From: Pleurocapsa sp. CCALA 161 | Lineage (GTDB): Bacteria; Cyanobacteriota; Cyanobacteriia; Cyanobacteriales; Xenococcaceae | NCBI RefSeq assembly: GCF_003003995.1 | Contig: NZ_PVWF01000005.1 | Span: 1 to 64,000, forward strand | Length of the DNA: 64,000 bases | Reading direction: 5' to 3' | Shown here: piece by piece, positions 8,971-18,460 of the stretch | How positions within the stretch are numbered: position 1 is the first letter of the stretch | How the letters are laid out: each line of letters starts with the position of its first letter | Notes under the pieces: model-generated | Seen by the model: the letters and a program-made list of their open reading frames with translations, nothing else | Told to the model about the DNA's origin: nothing | The model's database searches: none | Translations under genes and position numbers: made by a program

Positions 8971-9945
8971 TTAAACTGCGCCATTATTTTTACTAAAAAT
9001 AATCATCACGGTTTTAAAAATTAGTTTGAGGTCGTATCGTAAACTCCAGTTGCGCTGATATCTTAAATCTAGCTTAATTACATCTTCAAAGTTGCGTACT
9101 TGAGAGCGACCGTGTACCTGCCATTCCCCAGTCATTCCAGGCTTGACGTTAAGTCTTTGCCACTCTGGAATTTGATAGGTTTCTACTTCTTCAGGAGTTG
9201 GCGGACGAGTTCCCACCAGACTCATATCTCCCTTAAGAACATTCCAAAACTGGGGTAGCTCATCTAAACTAGTACGCCTTAGAAAATTACCGATGGAAGT
9301 GATGCGAGGATCTTTGTCATTCTTAAAAAAAGCACCACTTGCCTGATTTTCAATTTGCTGCTTGAGAGCTTCAGCATTGGCATACATCGAGCGAAATTTC
9401 CAAATTTGAAACTTACGACCCATCCAACCGCAGCGAGTGTGATGAAACAAAACTGGGCCTTTACTATTAGATTTAATGGCGATCGCCACAGGAATAAATA
9501 TGACTCCTGTAATGGTTAAACCAACAATTGCCCCCAGTATATCTATTAGTCGCTTAACAATAGATCTGACTGATGGATGAGTTTCAGGAGACTCTTTTGG
9601 CGACCACTTTGCCGAGGATTTGATGCTTAAGACATCACATAGCCCCGTCATTGAGAGAGTAGCCATTACAGGGGATTGAACTGACTCTAGGATTAATTCA
9701 ATATTGCTTGCTTGGGCAAGCTTAAAATTGGCAATTAGCGCACCGATACCACTACTATCAATAAACCTGGTTTGACTAAAATCGAGCAGGATCTGGTGGT
9801 CGGCAATATTTTGCTCCAACAATTTTGCCACAGTTTGCTTAAAAACCAAAGCTTCTAAAACTGTCAAGCGTTCAGGTATTTCTATAATTGGGCTATCCTG
9901 TAAGCTGGACAAGGGAAACAAGATTTCTGGTGTCTCGTCTATCAT
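8971..9945 (-). CDS. STAS-domain / bacterial sugar transferase fusion (polyprenyl-phosphate glycosyl-1-phosphate transferase)
   Basis: A 324-residue two-domain protein. Residues about 18-112 form a STAS (anti-sigma-factor-antagonist-like) domain with [10 protein letters not shown] (61-70), where SpoIIAA-type proteins carry the phosphorylated serine. Residues 125-324 are a WcaJ/PglC-type transferase: membrane segment [15 protein letters not shown], then [32 protein letters not shown] and [14 protein letters not shown]. It should load a sugar phosphate on undecaprenyl phosphate to begin exopolysaccharide or glycan synthesis, with the STAS part as a regulatory or partner-binding module. No other exopolysaccharide genes are adjacent. 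Confidence 0.88.
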   Translation of the reverse strand: MIDETPEILFPLSSLQDSPIIEIPERLTVLEALVFKQTVAKLLEQNIADHQILLDFSQTRFIDSSGIGALIANFKLAQASNIELILESVQSPVMATLSMTGLCDVLSIKSSAKWSPKESPETHPSVRSIVKRLIDILGAIVGLTITGVIFIPVAIAIKSNSKGPVLFHHTRCGWMGRKFQIWKFRSMYANAEALKQQIENQASGAFFKNDKDPRITSIGNFLRRTSLDELPQFWNVLKGDMSLVGTRPPTPEEVETYQIPEWQRLNVKPGMTGEWQVHGRSQVRNFEDVIKLDLRYQRNWSLRYDLKLIFKTVMIIFSKNNGAV

Positions 9946-10239
9946 TAATTCTCAACTTTAGCTATCAGCAAAATCAAACTGTACTTTGAGCCACTAGGCT
10001 TAATCGATCAAAATCGGCAAATTTATCTATCTTCTGAATTTTGAACCAGAAAACTAAATGAAATGGACTAAACTACTTGCCATGCTCCTCAAGCCTAAAT
10101 ATTACTAATTTGCCCAAACGCCTTATTTTACCAACATTTATTTATTTTTGTTGATTTAATTTAACAATTGAATTTTGATGAAACCCAGTATTGTCCCTGT
10201 CTAAAACAGGTGCAACAAATACAATGGTTTTAATGTATT

Positions 10240-10899
10240 TTAAAGACGATTATCTCTTCTGCCAATAGGTTCTCTACCTTCTTTCGCCTTTGCCTGATCT
10301 CTAGAAGCAGCACGACGTAGTGCTTGTAATCGCTCTTCATATTTTTTGCGTTTGCGACGGCTAGGGGTCATTTCAATCAGACTTCTTAAGGCGCTAGCAA
10401 GACTTTTATAGGCATTAGGTAAAGAATAACCAAAGCGAGTAGCTAAAGCGATCGCTTTTTCATCGGCTTCAATTGCTTCTGCGATAGTTTTTTCATTGCT
10501 ATTTTTTTGCCAAAGTCGATACCCAGAAATACCACAGAGTGACATGGCGAGTAATAATAGTAAACCGTCTTGTACCCACAATTCCCCGACAGCACCACCC
10601 AAACCAATGGCTAAGGCTGCCATTTCCCAGCCTTCCTTGGGAATCGTATCATTTTGAACCCGCGCGACCTCATGCCAAAACAGCAGGTTGCGTTGGTCGA
10701 TCGCTAAACTATCCCATTTAGCTAAATCAATTTGAATTTCAATCTCATCTTTGCCAATTTCTTCGCTACGGATTAAAGGCGGATTGACTTCGGTTGAACC
10801 TTCGACAATTACCCAGCTTTGCAGTTCAGGGGGAAGCAGGGTTTTTAAGCGACGCAGTTCATTGATTTCTGCTCTGGCGGAAGAGGTTGCATAACTCAT
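10240..10899 (-). CDS. DUF3318 membrane protein
   Basis: A 219-residue protein of unknown function that matches the cyanobacterial DUF3318 family as I remember it. The N-terminal half is acidic and soluble (EINELRRLKTLLPPELQ), followed by a HEV segment at about 76-78 (LLFWHEVARVQND) resembling a metalloprotease helix remnant, two adjoining hydrophobic segments (about 92-130), and a strongly basic C-terminus (SRRKRKKYEERLQALRR). It is divergent from uppP with a 172-bp shared promoter region. Confidence 0.75.
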   Translation of the reverse strand: MSYATSSARAEINELRRLKTLLPPELQSWVIVEGSTEVNPPLIRSEEIGKDEIEIQIDLAKWDSLAIDQRNLLFWHEVARVQNDTIPKEGWEMAALAIGLGGAVGELWVQDGLLLLLAMSLCGISGYRLWQKNSNEKTIAEAIEADEKAIALATRFGYSLPNAYKSLASALRSLIEMTPSRRKRKKYEERLQALRRAASRDQAKAKEGREPIGRRDNRL

Positions 10900-11071
10900 A
10901 CGTCTAACAAATTAGTATGGTGACTATTAGTAATTTCTAAGTGTACTCACTATATTCCTATAATATCGAAATTTATCTATTGATTTAAAAATGCTTGGGT
11001 TATGGATGATTCCCAGATACACTTGATATTTAGCATATTTATAAATGTTTTAGATTTGGGATTACTATACT

Positions 11072-12061
11072 ATGTCTAGGCAGACCAACAATTATAAAAG
11101 TCTACTTTATTTTTTAGGCTTTGGTCTTGTATTTACCCTGATTTTTAATCAGCTAGGTCATAACCTCGTGCTTGCCAGTTCACCAGAACTTGTCTCACAA
11201 AATGAGGCAGCAGCGGGAGTAACCCAGGTAAATCTTTTTCAGGCAATAGTTTTGGGATTCGTCCAAGGGGCGACAGAGTTTATTCCCATCAGTAGTACGG
11301 CGCATTTAAAAGCCATTCCCGTATTTTTTGGCTGGGACGATCCTGGAGTTTCTTTTACGGCTGTGATCCAGCTTGGTAGTATTGCTGCGGTTATCTCTTA
11401 CTTTTGGTCAGATTTAAATCAGATTGTCAAAGGAATAATTAAAGCAATTCGCCATTCTAATTATGAGTCTCCAGATTTTTGGTTAGCGGTAGGATTAGCG
11501 TTAGGTTCACTCCCACTTATTTTTGCTGGTTTGGTGCTGACAATTTTTGAACCACCAATTTATGAAACAGTTTTTAGAAGTATGCCTTCAATTGCGATTG
11601 TTTCAATTGTGATGGCTTCTTTGTTAGCTTTGGCAGAATATGTCGGGACTCAAAAACGTAATTTTGAAGATTTAACAGTCAAAGATGGTGTTTTCATTGG
11701 TCTTGCTCAAGCCTTAGCAATTATACCTGGAGTGTCTCGTTCTGGTTCGACAATGACTGCCAGTTTATTTAATAATATTGATCGCGCCTCAGCAGCCAGA
11801 TTTTCTTTTCTGTTAGGAATTCCAGCGATTACTGCTGCTGGATTAGTTGGACTAAAAGACTTGATCGATACTGGTGGAGGTGATGCGGGATTTTTACCTT
11901 TAATTGCTGGGTTAATCTCTTCAACCGTATTTTCTTATTTAGCGATCGCCTGGTTATTAGCATTTCTGAAAAGAAGAAGTACCTGGGTATTTGTTTGGTA
12001 TCGATTAGGCTTTGGCGTGTTTATCTTGGCTGCTGTCGCGCTAGGATGGATTAAGGGATAA
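11072..12061 (+). CDS. uppP: Undecaprenyl-diphosphatase UppP (BacA family)
   Basis: A 329-residue polytopic membrane phosphatase that recycles undecaprenyl diphosphate to the monophosphate carrier used for peptidoglycan and polysaccharide synthesis. Both signature blocks are present: QGATEFIPISSTAHL and PGVSRSGSTMTASLF. Compared with the E. coli enzyme (about 273 residues) there is an N-terminal extension of about 45 residues containing one hydrophobic segment (LLYFLGFGLVFTLIFNQLG) and ending near ASS, which could be a signal peptide or an extra span. It lies 8 bp before the next gene, so the two are probably co-transcribed. Confidence 0.93.
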   Translation: MSRQTNNYKSLLYFLGFGLVFTLIFNQLGHNLVLASSPELVSQNEAAAGVTQVNLFQAIVLGFVQGATEFIPISSTAHLKAIPVFFGWDDPGVSFTAVIQLGSIAAVISYFWSDLNQIVKGIIKAIRHSNYESPDFWLAVGLALGSLPLIFAGLVLTIFEPPIYETVFRSMPSIAIVSIVMASLLALAEYVGTQKRNFEDLTVKDGVFIGLAQALAIIPGVSRSGSTMTASLFNNIDRASAARFSFLLGIPAITAAGLVGLKDLIDTGGGDAGFLPLIAGLISSTVFSYLAIAWLLAFLKRRSTWVFVWYRLGFGVFILAAVALGWIKG

Positions 12062-12069
12062 GGGCAAAA

Positions 12070-13425
12070 ATGAGTTTAGCTACTGTTCAACCAGCCAAAA
12101 TTAGCCGTGTACTGCCAGATTCGATCGCTCAAGAGATTGGATTTGAAGTTGGGGATGCGATCGTGTCGATCAATCAAACTCAGCCACGAGATTTGATTGA
12201 TTATCGTTTTCTTTGTAGTGATGAATATCTGGAATTAGAAGTAATCGATACGGCGGGGGATCTGCATCAGATTGAGATTGAAAAAGATTACGATGATGAT
12301 CTGGGTTTAGAGTTTGAAACGGCTTTATTTGATGGTCTGATTCAGTGTAATAATCGCTGTCCTTTTTGTTTTATCGATCAGCAACCTCCTGGTAAACGGC
12401 AAAGCCTTTACTTAAAAGATGATGATTATCGCCTGAGCTTTTTATATGGTAGCTATCTTACTCTCACCAACCTGACAGAGAAAGAATGGCAACGCATCGA
12501 ACAGATGCGCCTGTCTCCTTTATTTGTTTCTGTACACGCTACTGAAGCAAAAATTAGAACTCGATTACTAAAAAACGAGCGCGCAGGGCTAATTATGTCT
12601 CAGCTTCGATGGTTTCAAAAGAGACGTTTGCAAATCCACGCTCAAGTAGTTGTTTGTCCAGGCATTAATGATGGCGAACATCTAACCAGAACTTTATTAG
12701 ATTTAGCTTCTTTCCATCAGGGAGAAATACCTGCTGTTGTCTCTGCTGCGGTTGTTCCTGTTGGTTTAACCCGCTTTCGCCCTCCAGAAGATGAATTAAC
12801 TCCTGTCAGTCAGCAACAAGCGATCGCCGTCATTGAACAGGTACAACAATTGCAAGCTAAGTTTAAACGACAGTTGGGCAGCACTTTTGCCTGGTTGGCC
12901 GATGAATGGTTTTTGATTGCTCGTGAAGATATTCCCCCTGAATCACACTACGAGGACTATCCGCAAATTGGCAATGGTGTCGGCTCAATCCGTCTATTTC
13001 TCAAGCAATTTCAAGCTACTGCCCAAAAAATGTTGCCCAAGGCGATTCCTCAACCTCGTCGTTTTACCTGGGTAGTCGGCAACGCAGTTGAACAGGCTTT
13101 TCAACCCTTAGTCGCCCAACTTAATGAGGTACAGGGATTAGAAGTTAACTTAGTGGCATTAAATAGCCAATATTGGGGACAGGAAATTACCGTCACGGGT
13201 TTATTAACAGGACAAGATCTGCTTACTGGCTTGTCAAATAAAGATTTAGGGGATGGTGTGTTACTACCTTCCTTGATGCTCAAGCACGATGACACTAAAT
13301 TCCTCGACGATCTAACGGTTGCAGATGTTAGTACTCAATTAGCAAGACCAATTTTTCCTGTTAGCGGTGTGGAAGAATTAATTAACCAATGTTTAGATTT
13401 AAATATCGTCGGGGTTTCAAGCTAA
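12070..13425 (+). CDS. TIGR03279/DUF512 PDZ-radical SAM-type iron-sulfur protein
   Basis: A 451-residue member of the cyanobacteria-wide TIGR03279 family. Residues about 5-70 form a PDZ-like domain (SRVLPDSIAQEIGFEVGD). A radical-SAM-like cluster motif follows in QCNNRCPFCFID (CxxxCxxC), then a TIM-barrel-like region (SLYLKDDDYRLSFLYGSYLTLTN, split here) and a C-terminal DUF512 domain. The reaction is unknown; the family is annotated only as a putative FeS-containing oxidoreductase. The 8-bp gap after uppP suggests one transcript. Confidence 0.85.
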   Translation: MSLATVQPAKISRVLPDSIAQEIGFEVGDAIVSINQTQPRDLIDYRFLCSDEYLELEVIDTAGDLHQIEIEKDYDDDLGLEFETALFDGLIQCNNRCPFCFIDQQPPGKRQSLYLKDDDYRLSFLYGSYLTLTNLTEKEWQRIEQMRLSPLFVSVHATEAKIRTRLLKNERAGLIMSQLRWFQKRRLQIHAQVVVCPGINDGEHLTRTLLDLASFHQGEIPAVVSAAVVPVGLTRFRPPEDELTPVSQQQAIAVIEQVQQLQAKFKRQLGSTFAWLADEWFLIAREDIPPESHYEDYPQIGNGVGSIRLFLKQFQATAQKMLPKAIPQPRRFTWVVGNAVEQAFQPLVAQLNEVQGLEVNLVALNSQYWGQEITVTGLLTGQDLLTGLSNKDLGDGVLLPSLMLKHDDTKFLDDLTVADVSTQLARPIFPVSGVEELINQCLDLNIVGVSS

Positions 13426-13433
13426 ATAAATGA

Positions 13434-14417
13434 TTACTCTATTTTTGACACTTCGTGAGCATGTTTACTTAAAATTTTCTGAACAATCGAGGCTACTTCG
13501 TTAGGTGCTTCAATCATACCCAAGTGACCACAATTATCAATTTGAAAAACATTGCTATCTTGCGAAGCAAATAAACTGTGAAAACTTGCTAAATGCTTAA
13601 CATATTTAATTTCCATAACGCGATCGCGATCGCCAGCAATAAAATAAACTGGTTGTTGTAGACGAGAAACTAACTGAGGCAATAAATGTACTTCAGTCTC
13701 GGTGGTAGATTCAAGTAATGCCCCCATTGCAGCTTGTTCATCAGCCCGAATAAAATCCAGCACTCTTTGACGACCCCATTTCAGTGCTAGAGGACGTGCC
13801 ACCATCATCCGAGAAAATACTAGGTTAAGCAAAGGAACGTAAGACAGCCAGCGTGGGCGAAACTTAACTAATTGTTGACCTGCATTACGGAAACGTTCAA
13901 ATTCTTCCTTAAGATAAATACCGCCACCTGCATTGAGACAAACTACCCCCTGAACTACTTGAGGATAAAGTTCTGCTGCCCATAAAGCCACACTACCTCC
14001 CAATGAATGTCCGATTACCCAAGCGTATTCAATCGATAAACTGGCAAGTAAACAACCCAAGTCTTCTGCATAAGCTTTTAAGCTATAACTTTTCGGGTTT
14101 AATAACTCATCCTCCGTCAGGGAGACTTCGCCCTGAAATAACGGAGTTTCTTCTGACTGCGTTAAGCTAGCATCATGGGAAGTGGTGATGTGAGACGATT
14201 TAGACCGATAAGCTAATTGAGACTGAGACTCGCCAAAGCCACGAGCATCGTAAATCAAACATTGATATTCAGACTGCAACAGATCTACCAACGGCTGCCA
14301 ATAACGACGACTGAGCAGCCAACCATGTACGAATACTAATACAGGTCGTTTTGAGTCGGCGACAGGTGCAGTTAGCTCATAAATATGAGGTGTTGTTAGT
14401 ATGGTTATGGATGGCAT
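13434..14417 (-). CDS. Alpha/beta-fold hydrolase
   Basis: A 327-residue hydrolase with the oxyanion segment FVHGWLLSRRYW, the nucleophile elbow GHSLGGS and a late histidine in DNCGHLGMIEAPNEV, which follows the acid in GDRDRVM. This completes the Ser-Asp-His triad. An inserted Ser/Thr/Glu-rich stretch of about 35 residues sits between the second strand and the nucleophile, probably a mobile lid or linker. There is no signal peptide. The substrate is unknown. It converges with the TIGR03279 gene with only 8 bp between stop codons. Confidence 0.85.
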   Translation of the reverse strand: MPSITILTTPHIYELTAPVADSKRPVLVFVHGWLLSRRYWQPLVDLLQSEYQCLIYDARGFGESQSQLAYRSKSSHITTSHDASLTQSEETPLFQGEVSLTEDELLNPKSYSLKAYAEDLGCLLASLSIEYAWVIGHSLGGSVALWAAELYPQVVQGVVCLNAGGGIYLKEEFERFRNAGQQLVKFRPRWLSYVPLLNLVFSRMMVARPLALKWGRQRVLDFIRADEQAAMGALLESTTETEVHLLPQLVSRLQQPVYFIAGDRDRVMEIKYVKHLASFHSLFASQDSNVFQIDNCGHLGMIEAPNEVASIVQKILSKHAHEVSKIE

Positions 14418-14650
14418 TGTCTTATCGTATCATCACAGTCTAGCAGAATTCTAGATACAATCAACTATACAGTTGACGCGATTAATTTAGACGCTGAAAA
14501 TCTTGATTCATTGTGCTTGGAACTAAAAAACTCATGTTTGCTTTAAACGGTAGCAGTTTTTCTGCTCAGAAATGATTTTGCGTCAGAAAATAGACTAATA
14601 TAACAGACATATCATATTAAAAAACCACAAATAATTAAAGCCACATTGGC

Positions 14651-15175
14651 ATGGTCTTTTGGAAAAAATTATTTAGTAGTTCAGACGCAGTTAATGCTGC
14701 TGAAAGCACTAGACTCAAGGAAGATTTATTTAACCTAGAAAACAACGATAGTTCTCAACCTCAAATTATCTTTAGTACCGAGAAAGATATTGACTTTTAT
14801 GAACTAGAAGAACTTTGCGATCGCGTCGGTTGGGCGCGACGCCCTTTGCGCAAGGTGAAAAAAGCGATTGAACATAGTTTTCTAGTGGTTTCAATGTGGG
14901 AAGTTACTGGCAAAAAACGACGTTTAATTGGATTTGCTAGAGCTACTTCAGATCATGCTTTTAACGCTACGATTTGGGATGTGGTTGTTGACCCCAAGTT
15001 TCAAAGTCGAGGCTTAGGCAAAGCCATGATGAAATACGCGATCGCTCAGCTTCGCAGTGCAGACATTAGCAATATTACTTTGTTTGCCGATCCTCAAGTA
15101 ATTAAATTTTATCAAAGATTGGGATTTATCTTAGATCCAGAGGGAATTAAAGGTATGTTCTGGTATCCAGACTAG
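14651..15175 (+). CDS. GCN5-related N-acetyltransferase
   Basis: A 174-residue GNAT protein. The acetyl-CoA loop is [16 protein letters not shown] (R/Q-x-x-G-x-G/A), followed by the beta-bulge strand [19 protein letters not shown]. The N-terminal 45 residues are a low-similarity extension ([17 protein letters not shown]). It resembles the cyanobacterial proteins related to plastid GNATs that acetylate protein lysines or arylalkylamines, but the substrate cannot be derived from sequence. Confidence 0.85.
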   Translation: MVFWKKLFSSSDAVNAAESTRLKEDLFNLENNDSSQPQIIFSTEKDIDFYELEELCDRVGWARRPLRKVKKAIEHSFLVVSMWEVTGKKRRLIGFARATSDHAFNATIWDVVVDPKFQSRGLGKAMMKYAIAQLRSADISNITLFADPQVIKFYQRLGFILDPEGIKGMFWYPD

Positions 15176-15287
15176 AGCAATGAGCAATAAGGTAAAAATA
15201 CGACTTGGGACTGCTGATGATCAATTAAAGCTGCGTTACAATCCGTAACTAACAAAGATATTAAAGATATTATTTAATTTGAGGATT

Positions 15288-16070
15288 ATGACAACGGCTT
15301 TAATTACTGGGGCATCAACGGGAATTGGCGAGAAATTTGCCAAAGAATTAGCATCTAGACAAACTAACTTGGTTTTGGTAGCGCGATCGCAAGATAAGCT
15401 AGATAACTTAGCGACAGAATTGAGTAGTAAATATCAAATTAAAACGACCGTAATTGCCCAAGATCTGACCACAACCGCAGCCAGAAAAGCTGTCTTTGAT
15501 ACAGTTCAGGCACAAAATATAACTATCGACCTGTTGATTAATAATGCGGGATTTGGCGATTATGGCGCATTTAGCGATCGCCCCCTAAGTAAGATGATGG
15601 AGATGGTACAGCTTAATATTAGTGCTGTAGTTGAATTAACAGGCTTATTTTTACCTCTGATGCAAACAAGAAAAGACGGGGCTATTATCAACGTCTCGTC
15701 GATCGCAGCTTTTCAGCCCATTCCTTATATGTCTGTCTATGCAGCCAGCAAAGCCTTTATCCTGAATTTTAGTGAGGCGTTGTGGGCAGAAAACAAAGAT
15801 TTGGGGGTAAGAATTTTAGCAATATGTCCTGGGCCGACCGAATCGGAATTTTACGATCGGGCGGATTTTCCTAAATCAACAACAGCATTCAATACTATGA
15901 CCATGGCTTCAGCTGAGGCAGTTGTTAAAGAGAGTTTAAGGGCTTTAGATAAAAGCCAATCTACCGCAGTAGTAGGTGGCTTTAAGAACCAAATTATTGT
16001 TAATTTACCCAGACTGATGCCTAGAGATCTACTAGTTGGCGTTGTCGGCAAGCAATTCAAACATATTTGA
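15288..16070 (+). CDS. Short-chain dehydrogenase/reductase (classical SDR)
   Basis: A 260-residue classical SDR with TGASTGIGEKF (NAD(P) binding), NNAGFGDYG, and the catalytic Ser with Tyr-x-x-x-Lys in NVSSIAAF and YAASKAF. I chose the ATG at 15288 because GAGG lies 4-7 bp upstream and the Rossmann fold starts directly after it; a TTG at 15279 would add only MRI. The sequence resembles the DltE/YqjQ-like group; the substrate is unknown. Confidence 0.9.
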   Translation: MTTALITGASTGIGEKFAKELASRQTNLVLVARSQDKLDNLATELSSKYQIKTTVIAQDLTTTAARKAVFDTVQAQNITIDLLINNAGFGDYGAFSDRPLSKMMEMVQLNISAVVELTGLFLPLMQTRKDGAIINVSSIAAFQPIPYMSVYAASKAFILNFSEALWAENKDLGVRILAICPGPTESEFYDRADFPKSTTAFNTMTMASAEAVVKESLRALDKSQSTAVVGGFKNQIIVNLPRLMPRDLLVGVVGKQFKHI

Positions 16071-16211
16071 GCTGTGATTTAATTGCTTTGGGTTGTCAAT
16101 TTTTTGTCTGCCTATCTACAGATTGTCAAGCTAGTTATTTTTTTTCTAGAATTTCTAGACAGAAGTGTTTTTTTCTGTTCATCTTACTGAGATCAAACAA
16201 TAGAGGTATTA

Positions 16212-17084
16212 ATGTATTTAGTTACTGGCGCAACAGGATCATTAGGACGTAGGATTGTCAGACAATTAAGAGAAGATCAAGAGTCAGTGAGAGCTTTTGT
16301 CCGTTTATCAGCCCATTTTGGTGAACTAGAAGATCGTGGGGCTGAGATTTTTATTGGCGATCTTAAAATTGAACAAGACATTATTAAAGCCTGTGAAGGA
16401 GTTAAATACATTATTAGTAGTCATGGAGGCACTGATGCTCAAGCCATCGACTATCGAGCCAATATTAACTTGATCGATCGGGCGATCGCCAATAACATCG
16501 AACATTTTGTGTTTATTTCTGTCTTAGGAGTAGATCGCGGTTATCAAGATTCAGCCACTTTTAAAGCCAAGCGAGAAGTCGAAAAGTATCTGATTAAGAG
16601 CGGTCTAAACTACACAATTTTGCGACCTTCTGGATTTGCCAACAACTTAATTCCTCTGGCAGAGAGATTTCGCGATACGGGAATTTATTTTTCAATTGGG
16701 GAACAGCAAAATCGCTCTTCAATCGTTAGTACTGATGATTTAGCTAGAATTGCGATCGCCTCTACTAAAATTGAGGCAGCCAAAAATAAGATTTTTGCCG
16801 TGGGTGGGCCTGATATTCTTAAGCGCGAAGATATCCCACGTATTTTTGCTCGTTTGTTTAATCAAGAGCCAATTGTAATTAATCCTCCCCTACAGCTTTT
16901 TGATGGCTTAAGGTTTGGGGTTGGTTTAATTAATCCTCAATTAAACAAATCCTTGGGAACTTTACGCACCCTCTTAGCTCATGAATTTTTCTGTACTAGA
17001 GATGAAATTACTCTGTTAGAATCTACCTTTAATCTCAAACTGGAATCCCTAGAAAGTTTCTTACGGCGTTATGTAGGACAGTAA
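16212..17084 (+). CDS. NAD(P)-binding atypical SDR (NmrA/Ycf39-like)
   Basis: A 290-residue protein with the glycine-rich motif VTGATGSLGRRIVRQL at the very start and NmrA-like segments (GDLKIEQDIIKACEGVKYIIS, YTILRPSGFANNL). The Tyr-x-x-x-Lys pair of classical SDRs is not evident, which is typical of the atypical SDRs. Family members include regulators and the chlorophyll-assembly factor Ycf39; no closer call is possible. The 140-bp gap from the preceding SDR gene holds no obvious terminator. Confidence 0.82.
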   Translation: MYLVTGATGSLGRRIVRQLREDQESVRAFVRLSAHFGELEDRGAEIFIGDLKIEQDIIKACEGVKYIISSHGGTDAQAIDYRANINLIDRAIANNIEHFVFISVLGVDRGYQDSATFKAKREVEKYLIKSGLNYTILRPSGFANNLIPLAERFRDTGIYFSIGEQQNRSSIVSTDDLARIAIASTKIEAAKNKIFAVGGPDILKREDIPRIFARLFNQEPIVINPPLQLFDGLRFGVGLINPQLNKSLGTLRTLLAHEFFCTRDEITLLESTFNLKLESLESFLRRYVGQ

Positions 17085-17087
17085 AAA

Positions 17088-17108
17088 AAGTCAGAAGTCA
17101 GAAGTCAC
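17088..17108. repeat. Short heptamer tandem repeat (AAGTCAG x3)
   Basis: Three copies of AAGTCAG, the last ending in C, begin just after the preceding stop codon. It is an STRR-type repeat with a different unit from those at 7941 and 62191. Confidence 0.55.
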
Positions 17109-17271
17109 AAATAAATCTGCGCAAACTAATTGGAATGACCATAACGCATTTACTTTGTTACAGCTTCTATTATCAAGACAGGTCTATTGACTGCGGTGCT
17201 AAATACAACTACTGTTAGCTGCTTAAAATGTTAAAAATGTACTGGCGCAAATCAATTGGCAGAAACATTTA

Positions 17272-17640
17272 ATGAACATATTGCTGACTTGGATTAAAAA
17301 GTATTGGATATTTTGCACCCTGTTTATCTTGACATTAATCACTATTCTCTCGCTTCGGCCGCTAGAAACATTACCTCCCGTACCTGGAACAGATAAAATC
17401 CATCATTTTGTCGCCTATGCTACATTGATGTTGCCTACTGCTTTGAAAAAACCGAAATATTGGCTGGTAATTACGCTGTTATTTATTGCTTGTAGTGGAT
17501 TGATTGAACTAATTCAACCTTACGTAAATAGATATTGTGAGGTTAAAGATTTGCTGGCAAATACTGCTGGTTTAGCCTGTGGATTAATCATTGCCGAAAT
17601 TTTAAAACGCTTATTTTCTCTTGATGCCAAAGCTTCTTAA
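17272..17640 (+). CDS. VanZ-like small membrane protein
   Basis: A 122-residue protein with about four hydrophobic segments and the VanZ-family pattern PGTDKIHHFVAYATL, IELIQPYVNRYCEVKDLLANTAG, then a final membrane helix. VanZ proteins give low-level teicoplanin resistance in enterococci, but most homologues are of unknown function. It converges with the solute-binding protein gene, 31 bp apart. Confidence 0.82.
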   Translation: MNILLTWIKKYWIFCTLFILTLITILSLRPLETLPPVPGTDKIHHFVAYATLMLPTALKKPKYWLVITLLFIACSGLIELIQPYVNRYCEVKDLLANTAGLACGLIIAEILKRLFSLDAKAS

Positions 17641-17671
17641 AAATAGCTTATAGCTTTAATCACAATCTTCA

Positions 17672-18460
17672 TCATAATCCCCAATACTCAATCCTGTCTT
17701 GCAGCCATCCAGACTGTTTCCATCTAGCGATCGCGCGATTGACTTTGGTACGTAATTCTTGATATTGCAAACCTTTAGGCATTACTACCGCTAATGCCTC
17801 CCCAGATAGTCTTTCTGGCAGTAGGTGATAGTCGGGATATTCCTGGGTTAAACCGCTCAGGATAGAGCGATCGCCAGCAAAAGCATCCACCTGGTTGCTT
17901 TCCATTAATTTTAAGGCTGCCGTGTAAGAATCTACACCAATTAAAGCAGCGTTGGGTAGTCGATATTGAATTACGGCAATAGTGGCAGAATGGTTAAGTA
18001 CAGCAATTCTTTTAAGAGGGAGACTATTGATATTTTTAATCTGCTGATTTTTCGTAACTATACCTGTACCGTCTAAATAGTAATAAGGACTAAAATCGAC
18101 GATCCTACTGCGAGGAGTTGTCACCGCTACTCTGGCGATCGCAATATCTACTTCATCTTTTAAAACTACTTGCGATCGTTCGACATTATCAACAGGAATA
18201 AGCTCAATTGCTTTGGGATCGTTTAACAATTCTGCTGCTAACTGATGAGCAATATCGATTTCTAAACCAACTAAATTACCATTTTCCTTGGTAAAACCTA
18301 AAGGACGCAGATTATTTTTAACTGCAACTTTTAATTCTCCCTGGGATGCAATTTCTGACCATTCCCGCGCAGCTACTGACTTGGGAGTAATTGTCTGACT
18401 GGCGATCGCCAAGCTAATTGAAGATAGCGCTGTGATTAGATGTAAAAGCCTATATTTCAT
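17672..18460 (-). CDS. Family 3 (amino-acid type) extracellular solute-binding protein
   Basis: A 262-residue periplasmic binding protein with an N-terminal signal peptide (LITALSSISLAIASQ) and the SBP_bac_3 pattern: GELKVAVKNNLRPLGF, LVGLEIDIAHQLA, DIAIARVAVTTPRSRIVDFS and the C-terminal WKQSGWLQ. It would bind a polar amino acid or similar ligand. No permease or ATPase gene is present here, so it is an orphan receptor or serves a distant transporter. It overlaps the upstream gene by 4 bp (18457-18460), so translation is probably coupled. Confidence 0.88.
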   Translation of the reverse strand: MKYRLLHLITALSSISLAIASQTITPKSVAAREWSEIASQGELKVAVKNNLRPLGFTKENGNLVGLEIDIAHQLAAELLNDPKAIELIPVDNVERSQVVLKDEVDIAIARVAVTTPRSRIVDFSPYYYLDGTGIVTKNQQIKNINSLPLKRIAVLNHSATIAVIQYRLPNAALIGVDSYTAALKLMESNQVDAFAGDRSILSGLTQEYPDYHLLPERLSGEALAVVMPKGLQYQELRTKVNRAIARWKQSGWLQDRIEYWGL

